This document shows positions 48,962 through 58,961 of a stretch of 64,000 nt of DNA, piece by piece. Under the pieces are notes generated by a model, which ran no database searches, had not been told where the DNA came from, and was given only the letters and a program-made list of their open reading frames with translations. The stretch comes from Pseudomonas alcaligenes. GTDB taxonomy: Bacteria > Pseudomonadota > Gammaproteobacteria > Pseudomonadales > Pseudomonadaceae. Made by a program: the position numbers and the translations under genes. How positions within the stretch are numbered: position 1 is the stretch's first letter; every line of letters begins with the position of its first letter. The stretch spans positions 744,001-808,000 of the forward strand of contig NZ_LZEU01000001.1 in the NCBI RefSeq assembly GCF_014490745.1, given 5' to 3'.

Positions 48962-49861
48962 TCAGCCGGCGGTGCGCAGCTCGCTCAGCAGGCGCTCTGC
49001 CTCGACGAAGCAGGCCTCGGCCAGGGCCGAGCCGGGCGTGCCGTGGTGGCGGATCAGGCCCAGCGGGGCGAGGGTGTGGGCGTCCTCGATGGGGGTCAGC
49101 TGCAGATGTTCGCTGAAACCGTCCAGGCCGCTGTCCAGCGGCATCACCGCGCAGCACAGGCCGGCACTGGCGGCCAGCAGCAACTGGTGCACGGCGTCGC
49201 TTTCCAGGCGTGGTTGCGGGGTCAGGCCGCGGCTGCGCAGGGCGTGGTCGATCGACTGGCGAAAGTGCATGCCGCTCGACAGCAGGCCCAGCGGCAGGCC
49301 GGCCACGGCCTCCCAGCTCAGGCTCGGGCTGGCGAAGCTGAAGTGGCGGCGGTCGTGCAGCAGGCCCATGCGCGTGTCGGCCAGCTCCAGGCTGGCGAAC
49401 TGGCTGCGATCCAGGCGCTCCAGGTAGGAGATGCCCAGATCCAGCTGGTTGCGCCCGAGGCGTTCGAGGATCTGCTCGCTGCTCAGGGCGAACAGGCGAA
49501 AGCGCAGCTCCGGATGGGCGCTGGCGAAGCGGCTGACCAGGCGCATCGGGTCGAAGCCGCCCAGCGGCACCACGCCCACGCGCAGGGTGCCGACCAGCTG
49601 CCCGCGGCAGGCAGCTGCCTCGGCGTACAGGCCGTCCTCGGCGGCCAGCAGGCTGCGCGCCCAGCCCAGCACGCGCTGGCCGGCCTCGGTGAAGCCTTCG
49701 AAGCGCTGGCCGCGCTGCACCAGCTCCAGGCCCAGCTCCTCCTCCAGGTTGCGCAGGCGCATGGACAGGGTTGGCTGGGTCACGTGGCAGCGGGCGGCGG
49801 CCTGGCCGAAGTGGCGGGTTTCGTCGAGGGCGACGAGGAACTTGAGCTGCTTGATATCCAT
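48962..49861 (-). CDS. LysR-family transcriptional regulator
   Basis: A 299-residue LTTR. The winged helix (residues 1-60) reads MDIKQLKFLVALDETRHFGQAAARCHVTQPTLSMRLRNLEEELG. The effector domain (about 90-295) begins LVGTLRVGVVPLGGFDPMRL. It is immediately upstream of and co-oriented with fdhD and the FdhF-like gene, with a LysR-type palindrome between. This order suggests it controls them, perhaps in response to formate or a related acid. Start ATG 49859-49861. Confidence 0.92.
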   Translation of the reverse strand: MDIKQLKFLVALDETRHFGQAAARCHVTQPTLSMRLRNLEEELGLELVQRGQRFEGFTEAGQRVLGWARSLLAAEDGLYAEAAACRGQLVGTLRVGVVPLGGFDPMRLVSRFASAHPELRFRLFALSSEQILERLGRNQLDLGISYLERLDRSQFASLELADTRMGLLHDRRHFSFASPSLSWEAVAGLPLGLLSSGMHFRQSIDHALRSRGLTPQPRLESDAVHQLLLAASAGLCCAVMPLDSGLDGFSEHLQLTPIEDAHTLAPLGLIRHHGTPGSALAEACFVEAERLLSELRTAG

Positions 49862-50227
49862 GGCCGGGCCGCTGCAGGGGGGTGTGGCGACGATACTGCC
49901 TGGGCCGGCGCCTGTCAGCCGCGGCCGACAGAAAAGTGGGTGTCAAAAATATAGAACTGCCTGGTTCTGGTGCGCGCTGTAAAAGCCACTATTTTCAGTG
50001 AGTTGGTGGATGTAACAGGGCGTGTCGTCGGGTTGTCGCAGGAAAACGGCCAATTTCGTTTGACATATTTTACGCTTTTGCCACACTGCGCCCCCGCTTC
50101 GCAGGGCTGGGTCGAGTTCCGCCTGCGATAGCCCGAGGTCAATAACAAAACACCACCTGTTGTCCGCCTGGTCGCCTGCCGTGCACCACGTCGAACCAAG
50201 CGGACTGATGTATATGGACGGGGAAAA
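49862..50227. other. Divergent intergenic region, 366 bp
   Basis: This gap separates the LysR gene (minus) from the sodium symporter gene (plus), so both promoters should lie here. TTGACA at 50060-50065 is a perfect -35, but the matching -10 (CACACT near 50082) is weak. AT-rich DNA at 50050-50080 stands out in this genome. No palindrome or reading frame with good support was seen. Confidence 0.45.
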
Positions 50228-51670
50228 ATGCTGATCTGGTTCGTTGCGCTCTACTTGCTGGTTACCGTGGGCATCGGCTTCTACGCTGCCACTCGGGTGA
50301 AAAACTCCCGCGACTTCGCCGCCGGCGGTCGTAGCATGGGCTTCCCGATCGTCGCGGCCATGGTGTTTGCCACCTGGTTCGGCTCCGAGGCGGTACTGGG
50401 CATTCCGGCCAGCTTCATCGAGGACGGTTTTGCCGGGATCATCGAAGACCCGTTCGGCTCCTTCGGCTGCCTGATGCTGGTCGGCCTGGTGATTGCCCGT
50501 CCGCTGTACCGGATGAATCTGCTGACCATCGGCGACTACTTCAAGAAGCGCTTCGGTCCGAACGTCGAGATGATCATCAGTCTGGTGATCATCGTCTCCT
50601 ACCTGGGCTGGATCGCCGCGCAGCTGACCGCGCTGGGCGTGGTGTTCAACGTGATCTCCGACGGCGCCGTGACCACCACCCAGGGCATGCTGCTGGGTAC
50701 CGCCATCGTCCTGCTGTACACCCTGTTTGGCGGCATGTGGTCGGTAGCCCTGACCGACTTCTTCCAGATGCTGATCATCGTCTGCGGCCTGGTCTACCTG
50801 ACCTGGCTGGTCGGCGACATGGCCGGCGGTGCCGACGTGGTGATCAGCCATGCGGCCAGCGAAGGCAAGTTCACCTTCATCCATAACTTCGAGGCCAAGG
50901 ACATCGTCGCCTTCATCGGCGCGGCGGTAACCATGATGCTCGGTTCGATCCCGCAGCAGGACGTGTATGCCCGGGTGATGTCGGCCAAGACCGAGAACAT
51001 CGCTGCGCGCGCCTCGATGTTCGGTGCCGCGTTCTACCTGTGCTTCTGCATGCTGCCGATCTTCCTGACCTATGCCGCGTCGATGATCGATCCGGAAATG
51101 GTCAAACGCTGGCTGGCCGAGGACGCGCAGATGATCCTGCCGCACCTGATCCTCGAGCGTACCCCGCTGTTCGCCCAGATCATGTTCTTCGGTGCGCTGC
51201 TGTCGGCGATCATGTCCACCGCCTCCGGCACCCTGCTGGCACCGTCGGTGACCTTCACCGAGAACGTGCTCAAGCGCTTCATGCCGGTGATGAGTGACAA
51301 GCAGTTCCTGCTGGCCATGCGTATCACCATCGTGGTCTGCGCTGCCGCCACCCTGACCTTCGCCCTGTACTCGGACGCCAGCATCTACGAGATGGTCGGC
51401 AACGCCTACAAGGTCACCCTGGTCGCCGCCGTGGTGCCGCTGTTCGCCGGTCTGTTCTGGAAGCGCGCTACCACCCAGGGCGCCCTGGTGGCCATCGCCT
51501 TCGGTCTGACTTCCTGGATCTACCTGGAAGCCACCCTGACCGACGAGGCCTTCTGGCCGCCGCAACTGGCCGGTCTGCTGTTCAGCCTGGCCGGCATGCT
51601 GATCGGTTCGCTGCTGCCGCAACTGCATCGCAACGCCGGTGAGTCGACCATGGTGGCTCAGCCCCAGTAA
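50228..51670 (+). CDS. Sodium:solute symporter (SSS family)
   Basis: A 480-residue inner-membrane symporter with about 13 helices. The N-terminus FYAATRVKNSRDFAAGGRSMGFPIVAAMVFATWFGSEAVLGIPA and the motif GALLSAIMSTASGTLLAPSVTFTENVLK (sodium site region) are typical of the SSS/LeuT-fold family. The substrate cannot be read. It ends at a strong hairpin shared with convergent hutD; a role in taking up a hut-related compound is possible but unsupported. Confidence 0.9.
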   Translation: MLIWFVALYLLVTVGIGFYAATRVKNSRDFAAGGRSMGFPIVAAMVFATWFGSEAVLGIPASFIEDGFAGIIEDPFGSFGCLMLVGLVIARPLYRMNLLTIGDYFKKRFGPNVEMIISLVIIVSYLGWIAAQLTALGVVFNVISDGAVTTTQGMLLGTAIVLLYTLFGGMWSVALTDFFQMLIIVCGLVYLTWLVGDMAGGADVVISHAASEGKFTFIHNFEAKDIVAFIGAAVTMMLGSIPQQDVYARVMSAKTENIAARASMFGAAFYLCFCMLPIFLTYAASMIDPEMVKRWLAEDAQMILPHLILERTPLFAQIMFFGALLSAIMSTASGTLLAPSVTFTENVLKRFMPVMSDKQFLLAMRITIVVCAAATLTFALYSDASIYEMVGNAYKVTLVAAVVPLFAGLFWKRATTQGALVAIAFGLTSWIYLEATLTDEAFWPPQLAGLLFSLAGMLIGSLLPQLHRNAGESTMVAQPQ

Positions 51671-51684
51671 GCGCAGCGTTGTCT

Positions 51685-51714
51685 GACAAACCCCGCCCTT
51701 TGGCGGGGTTTGTC
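51685..51714. terminator. Bidirectional intrinsic terminator between symporter and hutD
   Basis: GACAAACCCCGCC and GGCGGGGTTTGTC form a perfect 13-bp stem with a CTTT loop. It lies 15 bases past the symporter stop and 4 bases from the hutD stop, with A/T-rich flanks inside the stem. Confidence 0.88.
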
Positions 51715-51717
51715 GTT

Positions 51718-52305
51718 TCAGGGCTGGCGATACAGGCGACCTATATAAAGAAGGGCGCCCGTGGTGGTGCTCAGCGTCGGTTCGGCGAGAGGCTGCTCCA
51801 GCAGCAGGCCCTGGCCTTCGTCGAGGCTGTAGGCGGCTGCGCCCGGCAGTTGCACGACGAGCGGGCCGGCCTGGCAGTAGATCAGCAGGATATCGGCGGC
51901 GTGGGGCAGTATCTGTGTGCCGTCCAGCTGCAGGGCCTGCAGTTCATGGCGCCAGGCGCTGCGCCGGGTCATCAGGTTGAAGTCGCTGATCGGGCCGTCC
52001 ACCAGCTCGGCGCTGACCTCGTCCTCGCCGGCGAACACCAGCGGTGGGTCGCCAGGGCGCAGCGTTCGCGGCTGGCCGTTCAGCTGCAGGTCGAGGCCTG
52101 CGCCATCGAGCAGGGCCAGGCTGCGCTCGACGCCGGCGAAGCGCGAGAACGGCCCGCTGCTGGCGACCCGTGCGCAGCTGATGCGCCAGGCGAAGTCCTC
52201 CAGGTCGGCGCCTGCCGGGGCGATCGCCAGTTCGCAGGTGGTGCCGCCGCCATTCTTCCAGGGCATCTGCCGCGCCAGGTGGCGGTCGAGTCGCTGAATG
52301 TGCAT
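51718..52305 (-). CDS. hutD: HutD family protein
   Basis: A 195-residue cupin-like protein found in Pseudomonas hut loci. The opening HLARQMPWKNGGGTTCELAIAPAGADLEDFAWRIS is the HutD signature (MPWKNGGG). It is thought to limit over-induction of the hut operon. AGGAG lies 8 bases ahead of ATG 52303-52305, and a HutC-type palindrome is just upstream. It is divergent from the rest of the cluster, with its own promoter. Confidence 0.95.
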   Translation of the reverse strand: MHIQRLDRHLARQMPWKNGGGTTCELAIAPAGADLEDFAWRISCARVASSGPFSRFAGVERSLALLDGAGLDLQLNGQPRTLRPGDPPLVFAGEDEVSAELVDGPISDFNLMTRRSAWRHELQALQLDGTQILPHAADILLIYCQAGPLVVQLPGAAAYSLDEGQGLLLEQPLAEPTLSTTTGALLYIGRLYRQP

Positions 52306-52325
52306 GCCGTTCGTCTCCTGGCTAA

Positions 52326-52337
52326 ATGTATATACAT
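52326..52337. promoter_or_regulatory. HutC operator upstream of hutD
   Basis: ATGTATATACAT, a perfect 12-base palindrome, 21 bases before the hutD start. An identical palindrome lies at the hutI promoter. GntR/HutC-family repressors bind such TGTATATACA sequences, and hutC is the last gene of this cluster. Confidence 0.82.
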
Positions 52338-52435
52338 AATGATCAATCCTTGAGCGCCTAGCAACTCTGCGGCCTGCGCACGATTCTGTCTAGGTTGGCG
52401 GGCATGCTTCGAGAATGCTGGCGCGATGCCATGGC

Positions 52436-52463
52436 TTGACGTGGTAAAGCTTTCCCTTTAAAT
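52436..52463 (+). promoter_or_regulatory. Sigma-70-type promoter of the hutI operon
   Basis: TTGACG (52436-52441) and TTAAAT (52458-52463) with a 16-base spacer. The second HutC palindrome begins at the end of the -10, so bound HutC would block initiation. Confidence 0.6.
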
Positions 52464-52473
52464 GTATATACAT
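52462..52473. promoter_or_regulatory. HutC operator upstream of hutI
   Basis: ATGTATATACAT, identical to the hutD operator, 20 bases before hutI ATG and overlapping the -10. This layout suits repression of the long hutI-...-hutC operon, relieved by urocanate binding to HutC. Confidence 0.85.
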
Positions 52474-52493
52474 TGAAGCGAGAGAGCACTTCC

Positions 52494-53711
52494 ATGTCCC
52501 TGTCTCCTCAGTCGCGCCGGCTCTGGCGTGACGTCACTCTGTTTGATGGCCTGCATGTACTGCCTGTGCCTATGACCGTGCTGGTCGCAGGCGCGCAGGT
52601 GGCCGGCCTGTGGCCCCGGGGCGAGTTCGACGAGCGCCTGGCGGCTGGTGCCGTCGAGTCCGGCCGCGGCGGGGTGATGACTCCCGGCCTGATCGACTGC
52701 CACACCCACCTGGTGTACGCCGGCAACCGTGCCGATGAATTCGAGCAACGCCTGGAAGGCGCCAGCTACGCCGAGATCGCCAAGGCCGGCGGCGGCATCC
52801 TCAGCACCGTGCGCGCCACCCGCGCCGCCAGCGAGGAACAGCTGATCGCCGCCAGCCTGCCGCGCCTGGACGCGCTGCTGGCCGATGGCGTGACCACGGT
52901 CGAGATCAAGTCCGGCTATGGCCTGACCCTCGCCGACGAACTGAAGATGCTGCGCGTGGCCCGCCAGCTGGGCGAGCTGCGCCCGGTGCGGGTAATGACC
53001 ACTCTGCTCGGCGCCCATGCCCTGCCACCGGAATACGCCGGCCGCGCCGACGATTACATCCGCCTGGTCTGCGAGGAGATGATCCCGGCGGCTGCGGCCG
53101 CAGGCCTGGCTGATGCGGTGGACGTGTTCTGCGAAGGCATTGCCTTCAGCCCGGCGCAGTGCGAGCTGGTGTTCCAGGCCGCGCAACGCCACGGCCTGGC
53201 GCTCAAGGCGCATGCCGAGCAACTCTCCAACCTCGGCGGCAGTGCCCTGGCGGCGCGCTACGGTGCGTTGTCCGCCGACCATATCGAATACCTCGACGAG
53301 GCCGGCGTACAGGCCATGGCCGCCGCCGGCACCGTAGCCGTGCTGCTGCCCGGCGCTTTCCACTGCCTGCGCGAGACCCAGCTGCCGCCCATCGACCTGC
53401 TGCGCCAGTACGGCGTACCGATGGCGCTGGCCAGCGACGCCAACCCCGGCACCTCGCCAATCTGCATGCCCAGCCTGCTGGCCAACCTGGCCTGCACCCT
53501 GTTCCGCCTCACCCCGCGCGAGGCCCTGGCCGGCATGACCGCCCACGCTGCCAACGCCCTCGGCTTGCCGGGCCTGGGGCGCATTGTCGTCGGTGCCAGC
53601 GCCGACCTGTGCCTGTGGGATATCCAGCACCCGGCCGAACTGGCCTACGCGGTGCAGGCCGGGCGCCTGCGCCAGCGCATTTTCAATGGAGCTGTCAGCC
53701 ATGAACGTTGA
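52494..53711 (+). CDS. hutI: Imidazolonepropionase
   Basis: A 405-residue metal-dependent amidohydrolase converting 4-imidazolone-5-propionate to N-formimino-L-glutamate. [21 protein letters not shown] holds the first metal histidines, [21 protein letters not shown] and [10 protein letters not shown] the rest of the site. ATG 52494 follows GAGAGAG; an upstream TTG lies in the operator and is discarded. First gene of the operon; its last 11 bases overlap hutG. Confidence 0.95.
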   Translation: MSLSPQSRRLWRDVTLFDGLHVLPVPMTVLVAGAQVAGLWPRGEFDERLAAGAVESGRGGVMTPGLIDCHTHLVYAGNRADEFEQRLEGASYAEIAKAGGGILSTVRATRAASEEQLIAASLPRLDALLADGVTTVEIKSGYGLTLADELKMLRVARQLGELRPVRVMTTLLGAHALPPEYAGRADDYIRLVCEEMIPAAAAAGLADAVDVFCEGIAFSPAQCELVFQAAQRHGLALKAHAEQLSNLGGSALAARYGALSADHIEYLDEAGVQAMAAAGTVAVLLPGAFHCLRETQLPPIDLLRQYGVPMALASDANPGTSPICMPSLLANLACTLFRLTPREALAGMTAHAANALGLPGLGRIVVGASADLCLWDIQHPAELAYAVQAGRLRQRIFNGAVSHER

Positions 53712-54636
53712 TCGTTTTTCCATGGACGCCTGGAGCGGCCGCGTCGACCCCGAGCCGGACAGCGCCCGCTGGCACCAGCGCATCCAGCCGCTCGCCGCCG
53801 ACAGCCAGCCGGGCGTGGCCCTGCTCGGTTTTGCCTGTGACGAGGGGGTACGGCGCAACCATGGTCGTGTCGGTGCGGCCAATGCCCCGCACAGTGTGCG
53901 CCGGGCCCTGGCCAACCTGGCCTGGCACCGCCAGGCACCGGCCTTCGATGCCGGCGACGTGACCTGCAGCGATGGCGATCTGGAAGCCGCCCAGGCGCGC
54001 CTTGGCCACAGCGTCTGCGCGCTGATGGATGCCGGCCACCTGCCGCTGGTGATCGGTGGCGGCCACGAGGTGGCCTTCGGCAGCTGGTCCGGCCTGGCCG
54101 AGCATCTGTCCGGCCATCCGGCTCCACGCATCGGCATCGTCAATTTCGACGCCCACTTCGACCTGCGCGACCCGGCCCATGTGCATTCCTCCGGCACCCC
54201 CTTCGCGCAGATCGCCGAGCAGTGCGCCGCCCGCGGCTGGCCGTTCCGCTACGCCTGCCTGGGCGTCAGCCGCGCCAGCAATACCCGCGCGCTGTTCACC
54301 CGCGCCGCCGAACTGGAGGTGCTGGTACGCGAGGACCGCGAGATTCGCGAGTCGACCCTGGAGGCGATCGGCGCCGAGCTGGACACCTTCGTCGCCGGCT
54401 GCGATGCCCTCTACCTGACCATCGACATCGATGTGCTGCCCGCCTGCGAGGCCCCCGGGGTCAGCGCCCCGGCGGCCCGTGGCGTACCGCTGGCCCTGCT
54501 CGAACCGCTGCTGGAGCGGATCAAGGGCAGCGGCAAGCTGCGCCTGGCCGACCTCGCCGAGATCAACCCGAACCACGACATCGACAACCGCACCGCCAAA
54601 GTGGCGGCGCGCCTGATCCACCTGCTGACCCTCTAA
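53701..54636 (+). CDS. hutG: Formimidoylglutamase, arginase family
   Basis: A 311-residue manganese hydrolase splitting N-formimino-L-glutamate into glutamate and formamide. Metal ligands follow the ureohydrolase pattern: His122 (GGGHEVAFG), Asp150/His152/Asp154 (NFDAHFDLR) and Asp242/Asp244 (TIDIDVLP). This is not the N-formylglutamate deformylase also called HutG in many Pseudomonas. ATG 53701 overlaps hutI by 11 bases and has GGAG inside hutI. With it the pathway needs no HutF. Confidence 0.94.
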   Translation: MNVDRFSMDAWSGRVDPEPDSARWHQRIQPLAADSQPGVALLGFACDEGVRRNHGRVGAANAPHSVRRALANLAWHRQAPAFDAGDVTCSDGDLEAAQARLGHSVCALMDAGHLPLVIGGGHEVAFGSWSGLAEHLSGHPAPRIGIVNFDAHFDLRDPAHVHSSGTPFAQIAEQCAARGWPFRYACLGVSRASNTRALFTRAAELEVLVREDREIRESTLEAIGAELDTFVAGCDALYLTIDIDVLPACEAPGVSAPAARGVPLALLEPLLERIKGSGKLRLADLAEINPNHDIDNRTAKVAARLIHLLTL

Positions 54637-54661
54637 GCCCCAACAAGAACCAGGAGCCCCC

Positions 54662-56323
54662 ATGACCAAGTTCCGCGATATCGAAATCCGTGCCCCGCGT
54701 GGCAACCAGCTGACCGCCAAGAGCTGGCTGACCGAAGCGCCGCTGCGCATGCTGATGAACAACCTCGACCCGGAAGTGGCTGAGAACCCGAAGGAACTGG
54801 TGGTGTACGGCGGTATCGGCCGCGCCGCACGCAACTGGGAGTGCTACGACAAGATTGTCGCGACCCTCAAGGAACTGAACGACGACGAGACCCTGCTGGT
54901 GCAGTCTGGCAAGCCGGTCGGCGTGTTCAAGACCCACAGCAATGCGCCGCGTGTGCTGATCGCCAACTCCAACCTGGTGCCGCACTGGGCCAACTGGGAA
55001 CACTTCAACGAGCTGGATGCCAAGGGCCTGGCCATGTACGGCCAGATGACCGCCGGTTCGTGGATCTACATCGGCAGCCAGGGCATCGTCCAGGGCACCT
55101 ACGAGACCTTCGTCGAGGCCGGCCGCCAGCACTACAACGGCAACCTCACCGGCCGCTGGGTGTTGACGGCGGGCCTGGGCGGTATGGGCGGCGCTCAGCC
55201 GCTGGCCGCCACCCTGGCCGGCGCCTGCTCGCTGAACATCGAGTGCCAGCAGAGCAGCATCGACTTCCGCCTGCGCAGCCGCTACGTCGATGAACAGGCC
55301 AAGGATCTCGACGACGCCCTGGCGCGCATCGCCAAGTACACCGCCGAAGGCAAGGCCATCTCCATCGCCCTGCTGGGTAACGCCGCCGAGATCCTGCCGG
55401 AACTGGTGCGCCGTGGCGTGCGTCCGGACATGGTCACCGACCAGACCAGCGCCCACGACCCGCTCAACGGCTACCTGCCGATCGGCTGGAGCTGGGAGCA
55501 GTACAAGGACCGCGGCAAGACCGACCCGGCCGCGGTGGTCAAGGCCGCCAAGCAGTCGATGGCCGTGCATGTGCAGGCCATGCTCGACTTCCAGAAGCTG
55601 GGCGTGCCGACCTTCGACTACGGCAACAATATCCGCCAGATGGCCAAGGAAGAAGGCGTGAGCAATGCCTTCGATTTCCCCGGCTTCGTCCCGGCCTATA
55701 TCCGCCCGCTGTTCTGCCGCGGCATCGGCCCGTTCCGCTGGGCGGCGCTGTCCGGCAACCCGGAAGACATCTACAAGACCGACGCCAAGGTCAAGGAACT
55801 GATCCCCGACGACGCCCATCTGCACCGCTGGCTGGACATGGCTCGCGAGCGCATCAGCTTCCAGGGCCTGCCGGCGCGCATCTGCTGGGTCGGCCTGGGC
55901 CTGCGGGCCAAGCTCGGCCTGGCGTTCAACGAGATGGTTCGCTCCGGCGAGCTGTCCGCACCGGTAGTGATCGGCCGCGACCACCTGGACTCCGGCTCGG
56001 TGTCCAGCCCCAACCGCGAGACCGAAGCCATGGCCGACGGCTCCGACGCCGTGTCCGACTGGCCGCTGCTCAACGCACTGCTCAACACCGCCAGCGGCGC
56101 CACCTGGGTCTCGCTGCACCATGGCGGCGGCGTCGGCATGGGTTTCTCCCAGCATTCCGGCGTGGTGATCGTGTGTGACGGCACCGATGAAGCGGCCGCG
56201 CGCATCGCCCGTGTGCTGACCAACGACCCGGGCACCGGGGTGATGCGTCATGCCGACGCCGGCTACCAGATCGCCATCGACTGCGCCCGCGAGCAGGGCC
56301 TTAAACTGCCGATGATCGGTTAA
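54662..56323 (+). CDS. hutU: Urocanate hydratase (urocanase)
   Basis: A 553-residue NAD-dependent enzyme hydrating urocanate to imidazolonepropionate. Recognisable regions are [40 protein letters not shown] (NAD site), [34 protein letters not shown] and [20 protein letters not shown]. Length matches the roughly 557 of P. putida. AGGAG lies just before ATG 54662. Second reaction of the pathway. Confidence 0.97.
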   Translation: MTKFRDIEIRAPRGNQLTAKSWLTEAPLRMLMNNLDPEVAENPKELVVYGGIGRAARNWECYDKIVATLKELNDDETLLVQSGKPVGVFKTHSNAPRVLIANSNLVPHWANWEHFNELDAKGLAMYGQMTAGSWIYIGSQGIVQGTYETFVEAGRQHYNGNLTGRWVLTAGLGGMGGAQPLAATLAGACSLNIECQQSSIDFRLRSRYVDEQAKDLDDALARIAKYTAEGKAISIALLGNAAEILPELVRRGVRPDMVTDQTSAHDPLNGYLPIGWSWEQYKDRGKTDPAAVVKAAKQSMAVHVQAMLDFQKLGVPTFDYGNNIRQMAKEEGVSNAFDFPGFVPAYIRPLFCRGIGPFRWAALSGNPEDIYKTDAKVKELIPDDAHLHRWLDMARERISFQGLPARICWVGLGLRAKLGLAFNEMVRSGELSAPVVIGRDHLDSGSVSSPNRETEAMADGSDAVSDWPLLNALLNTASGATWVSLHHGGGVGMGFSQHSGVVIVCDGTDEAAARIARVLTNDPGTGVMRHADAGYQIAIDCAREQGLKLPMIG

Positions 56324-56336
56324 GGACCGCGCCCCC

Positions 56337-57869
56337 ATGAACGCCCTGACTCTGCAACCCGGCCAGCTGACCCTGGCCGACCTGCGCGCCGCCTACCAGG
56401 CCCCCGTGCGCCTGACCCTGGACGTCGCGGCCTACCCGGCCATCGACGCCAGCGTCGCCTGTGTCGAGAAGATCATCGCCGAAGGCCGCACCGCCTACGG
56501 CATCAACACCGGCTTCGGCCTGCTGGCGCAGACCCGCATCGCCACCGAGGATCTGGAGAAGCTGCAGCGCTCGCTGGTGCTGTCCCACGCCGCCGGTATC
56601 GGCGAGGCGCTGGACGACGCCATGGTGCGGCTGATCCTGCTGCTCAAGATCAACAGCCTGGCGCGCGGTTTCTCCGGCATCCGCCGCCCGGTGATCGAGG
56701 CGCTGATCGCCCTGGTCAACGCCGAGGTCTATCCGCATATCCCGCTGAAGGGCTCGGTCGGTGCCTCCGGCGACCTGGCGCCGCTGGCGCACATGTCGCT
56801 GGTGCTGCTGGGCGAAAGCCAGGCCCGCTATAAAGGTCAATGGCTGCCGGCCAGCGAGGCGCTGGCCGTGGCCGGCCTGCAACCCATGACCCTGGCTGCT
56901 AAGGAAGGCCTAGCCCTGCTCAACGGCACCCAGGTGTCCACCGCCTATGCCCTGCGCGGGCTGTTCGAGGCCGAAGACCTGTACGCCGCCGCCACCGTCT
57001 GCGGCGCCCTCAGCGTCGAGGCCATGCTCGGCTCGCGGGCCCCCTTCGATGCGCGCATCCATGCCGCCCGTGGTCAGCGCGGACAGATCGACGCGGCCGC
57101 CGCCTACCGTCATCTGCTCGGTGCCAGCAGCGAGATCGGCCGCTCCCACGCCGCCTGCGACAAGGTGCAGGATCCCTACTCCCTGCGCTGCCAGCCGCAA
57201 GTGATGGGCGCCTGCCTGACCCAGCTGCGTCAGGCTGCCGAGGTGCTGGCGGTAGAAGCCAACGCGGTGTCGGACAACCCGCTGGTGTTCGCCGCCGAAG
57301 GCGAGGTGATCTCCGGGGGCAACTTCCACGCCGAGCCGGTGGCCATGGCCGCCGACAATATCGCCCTGGCCATCGCCGAGATCGGCTCGCTGTCCGAGCG
57401 GCGCATCTCGCTGATGATGGACAAGCACATGTCGCAGCTGCCGCCGTTCCTGGTGGCCAATGGCGGGGTCAACTCCGGCTTCATGATCGCCCAGGTCACC
57501 GCCGCGGCCCTGGCCAGCGACAACAAGGCGCTGGCCCACCCGCACAGCGTCGACAGCCTGCCCACCTCGGCCAACCAGGAAGACCACGTGTCGATGGCGC
57601 CAAACGCCGGCAAGCGCCTGTGGGAGATGGCTGCCAACACCCGTGGCGTGCTCGCCGTGGAATGGCTGGGCGCCTGCCAGGGCCTGGATTTCCGCGAGGG
57701 CCTGCACAGCTCGCCGACCCTGGAACAGGCACGCAGCGCCCTGCGCGCCAAGGTGCCGTACTACATCGAGGACCGTTTTTTCGCCCCGGACATTGCCGCG
57801 GCCGATGCCCTGCTCGCCGAGCGGGTGCTAACGCCACTGCTGCCGGCGCGTCTGCTACCCAGCTGCTGA
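56337..57869 (+). CDS. hutH: Histidine ammonia-lyase (active type)
   Basis: A 510-residue enzyme releasing ammonia from histidine to give urocanate, the HutC inducer. The MIO cofactor triad is Ala143-Ser144-Gly145 within [15 protein letters not shown]. Tyr54 ([10 protein letters not shown]) and [10 protein letters not shown] are also conserved. It follows hutU by 13 bases, with AAGGA 9 bases upstream of ATG 56337. A second, divergent copy lies at 60651. Confidence 0.97.
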   Translation: MNALTLQPGQLTLADLRAAYQAPVRLTLDVAAYPAIDASVACVEKIIAEGRTAYGINTGFGLLAQTRIATEDLEKLQRSLVLSHAAGIGEALDDAMVRLILLLKINSLARGFSGIRRPVIEALIALVNAEVYPHIPLKGSVGASGDLAPLAHMSLVLLGESQARYKGQWLPASEALAVAGLQPMTLAAKEGLALLNGTQVSTAYALRGLFEAEDLYAAATVCGALSVEAMLGSRAPFDARIHAARGQRGQIDAAAAYRHLLGASSEIGRSHAACDKVQDPYSLRCQPQVMGACLTQLRQAAEVLAVEANAVSDNPLVFAAEGEVISGGNFHAEPVAMAADNIALAIAEIGSLSERRISLMMDKHMSQLPPFLVANGGVNSGFMIAQVTAAALASDNKALAHPHSVDSLPTSANQEDHVSMAPNAGKRLWEMAANTRGVLAVEWLGACQGLDFREGLHSSPTLEQARSALRAKVPYYIEDRFFAPDIAAADALLAERVLTPLLPARLLPSC

Positions 57870-57910
57870 TGGCGCTTTAACAACAGCCACTACCCATATC
57901 GGAGGTTCAC

Positions 57911-58879
57911 ATGCACAACAAGAAAACTCTGCTCTCCGCTCTGCTCTCCCTCGGACTGCTCACCGGCACCGTGTCGGCACAGGCCGCGGGCTGGTGCGAA
58001 TCCGGCAAGCCGGTGAAGTTCGCCGGGCTCAATTGGGAAAGCGGCATGCTGCTGACCGACATCATGCAGTTCATCCTCCAGCATGGTTACGGCTGCGAGA
58101 CCGACAGCCTGCCGGGCAACTCCATCACCATGGAGCAGGCGCTGGGCAGCAACGACATCCAGGTGTTCGCCGAGGAATGGATTGGCCGCAGTGACGCCTG
58201 GGACAAGGCCGCCAAGGCCGGCAAGGTGGTCGGTGTGGGAGCGCCCATCGTCGGTGCCACCGAAGGCTGGTATGTGCCGCGTTATGTGATCGAGGGTGAT
58301 AGCCAGCGCGGACTGCAAGCCAAAGCCCCACAGCTCAAGGGCGTGGCCGACCTGGGCCAGTACGCCGAGCTGTTCCGCGACCCCGAGGAGCCGGGCAAAG
58401 GGCGTTTCTATAATTGCCCGGCGGGTTGGACCTGCGAGCTGGATAACAGCCAGATGCTGAAAAGCTACGGCCTGGAAGACAAGTTCACCAACTTCCGCCC
58501 GGGTACCGGGCCGGCACTGGATGCTGCGGTGCTGTCGAGCTATCGCCGTGGCGAACCGATTCTTTTCTACTACTGGTCGCCGACGCCGCTGATGGGCCAG
58601 ACCGATCTGGTCAAGCTGGAGGAAAAGGCCGGGGTGAACAAGGACGTGACCATTCAGGTCGGCCTGTCCAAGGCCTTCCACGAGGAAGCCCCGGAGCTGG
58701 TCGCCGTCCTGGAGAAGGTCAACCTGCCGATCGACCTGCTGAACCAGAGCCTGGCACGGATGGCCAAGGAAAAGCTGTCGTCGGACAAGCTGGCCAAGCT
58801 GTTCCTCAAGGAGCACCCGGAAGTCTGGCATGCCTGGGTCGCAGAGGACGCGGCGAAGAAAGTCGACGCCGCGCTCTGA
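57911..58879 (+). CDS. hutX: Periplasmic histidine-binding protein of the Hut ABC transporter (OpuAC type)
   Basis: A 322-residue binding protein of the glycine-betaine/OpuAC family. The signal peptide (residues 1-26) ends VSAQAAGW. GLNWESGMLLTDIMQFIL, EEWIGRSDAWDK and GEPILFYYWSPTPLMG hold the aromatic binding residues. GGAGG lies 6 bases before ATG 57911. Position inside the hut operon and similarity to HutX indicate histidine or a derivative as ligand. Two hairpins follow before the permease. Confidence 0.9.
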   Translation: MHNKKTLLSALLSLGLLTGTVSAQAAGWCESGKPVKFAGLNWESGMLLTDIMQFILQHGYGCETDSLPGNSITMEQALGSNDIQVFAEEWIGRSDAWDKAAKAGKVVGVGAPIVGATEGWYVPRYVIEGDSQRGLQAKAPQLKGVADLGQYAELFRDPEEPGKGRFYNCPAGWTCELDNSQMLKSYGLEDKFTNFRPGTGPALDAAVLSSYRRGEPILFYYWSPTPLMGQTDLVKLEEKAGVNKDVTIQVGLSKAFHEEAPELVAVLEKVNLPIDLLNQSLARMAKEKLSSDKLAKLFLKEHPEVWHAWVAEDAAKKVDAAL

Positions 58880-58893
58880 CGCGTTGATCCATG

Positions 58894-58936
58894 CCCCGGC
58901 ATCAGCCGGGGGCGGCGAGGGCAACGCGCCCTCGCC
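58894..58936. repeat. Two tandem hairpins between hutX and hutW
   Basis: CCCCGGC-ATCA-GCCGGGG (58894-58911) is followed at once by GGCGAGGGC-AACGC-GCCCTCGCC (58914-58936). Both stems are perfect, neither has a T-run. Position after the binding-protein gene suggests 3' protection of the hutX message and lower permease expression. Confidence 0.8.
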
Positions 58937-58961
58937 TACGAACCACTAGTGAGGGTGCGCC

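Noticed and set aside
50228..51670. Sodium symporter as the hut transporter (hutT-like)
   Set aside because: It belongs to the SSS family, has no HutC palindrome before it and is separated from the cluster by a strong bidirectional terminator.
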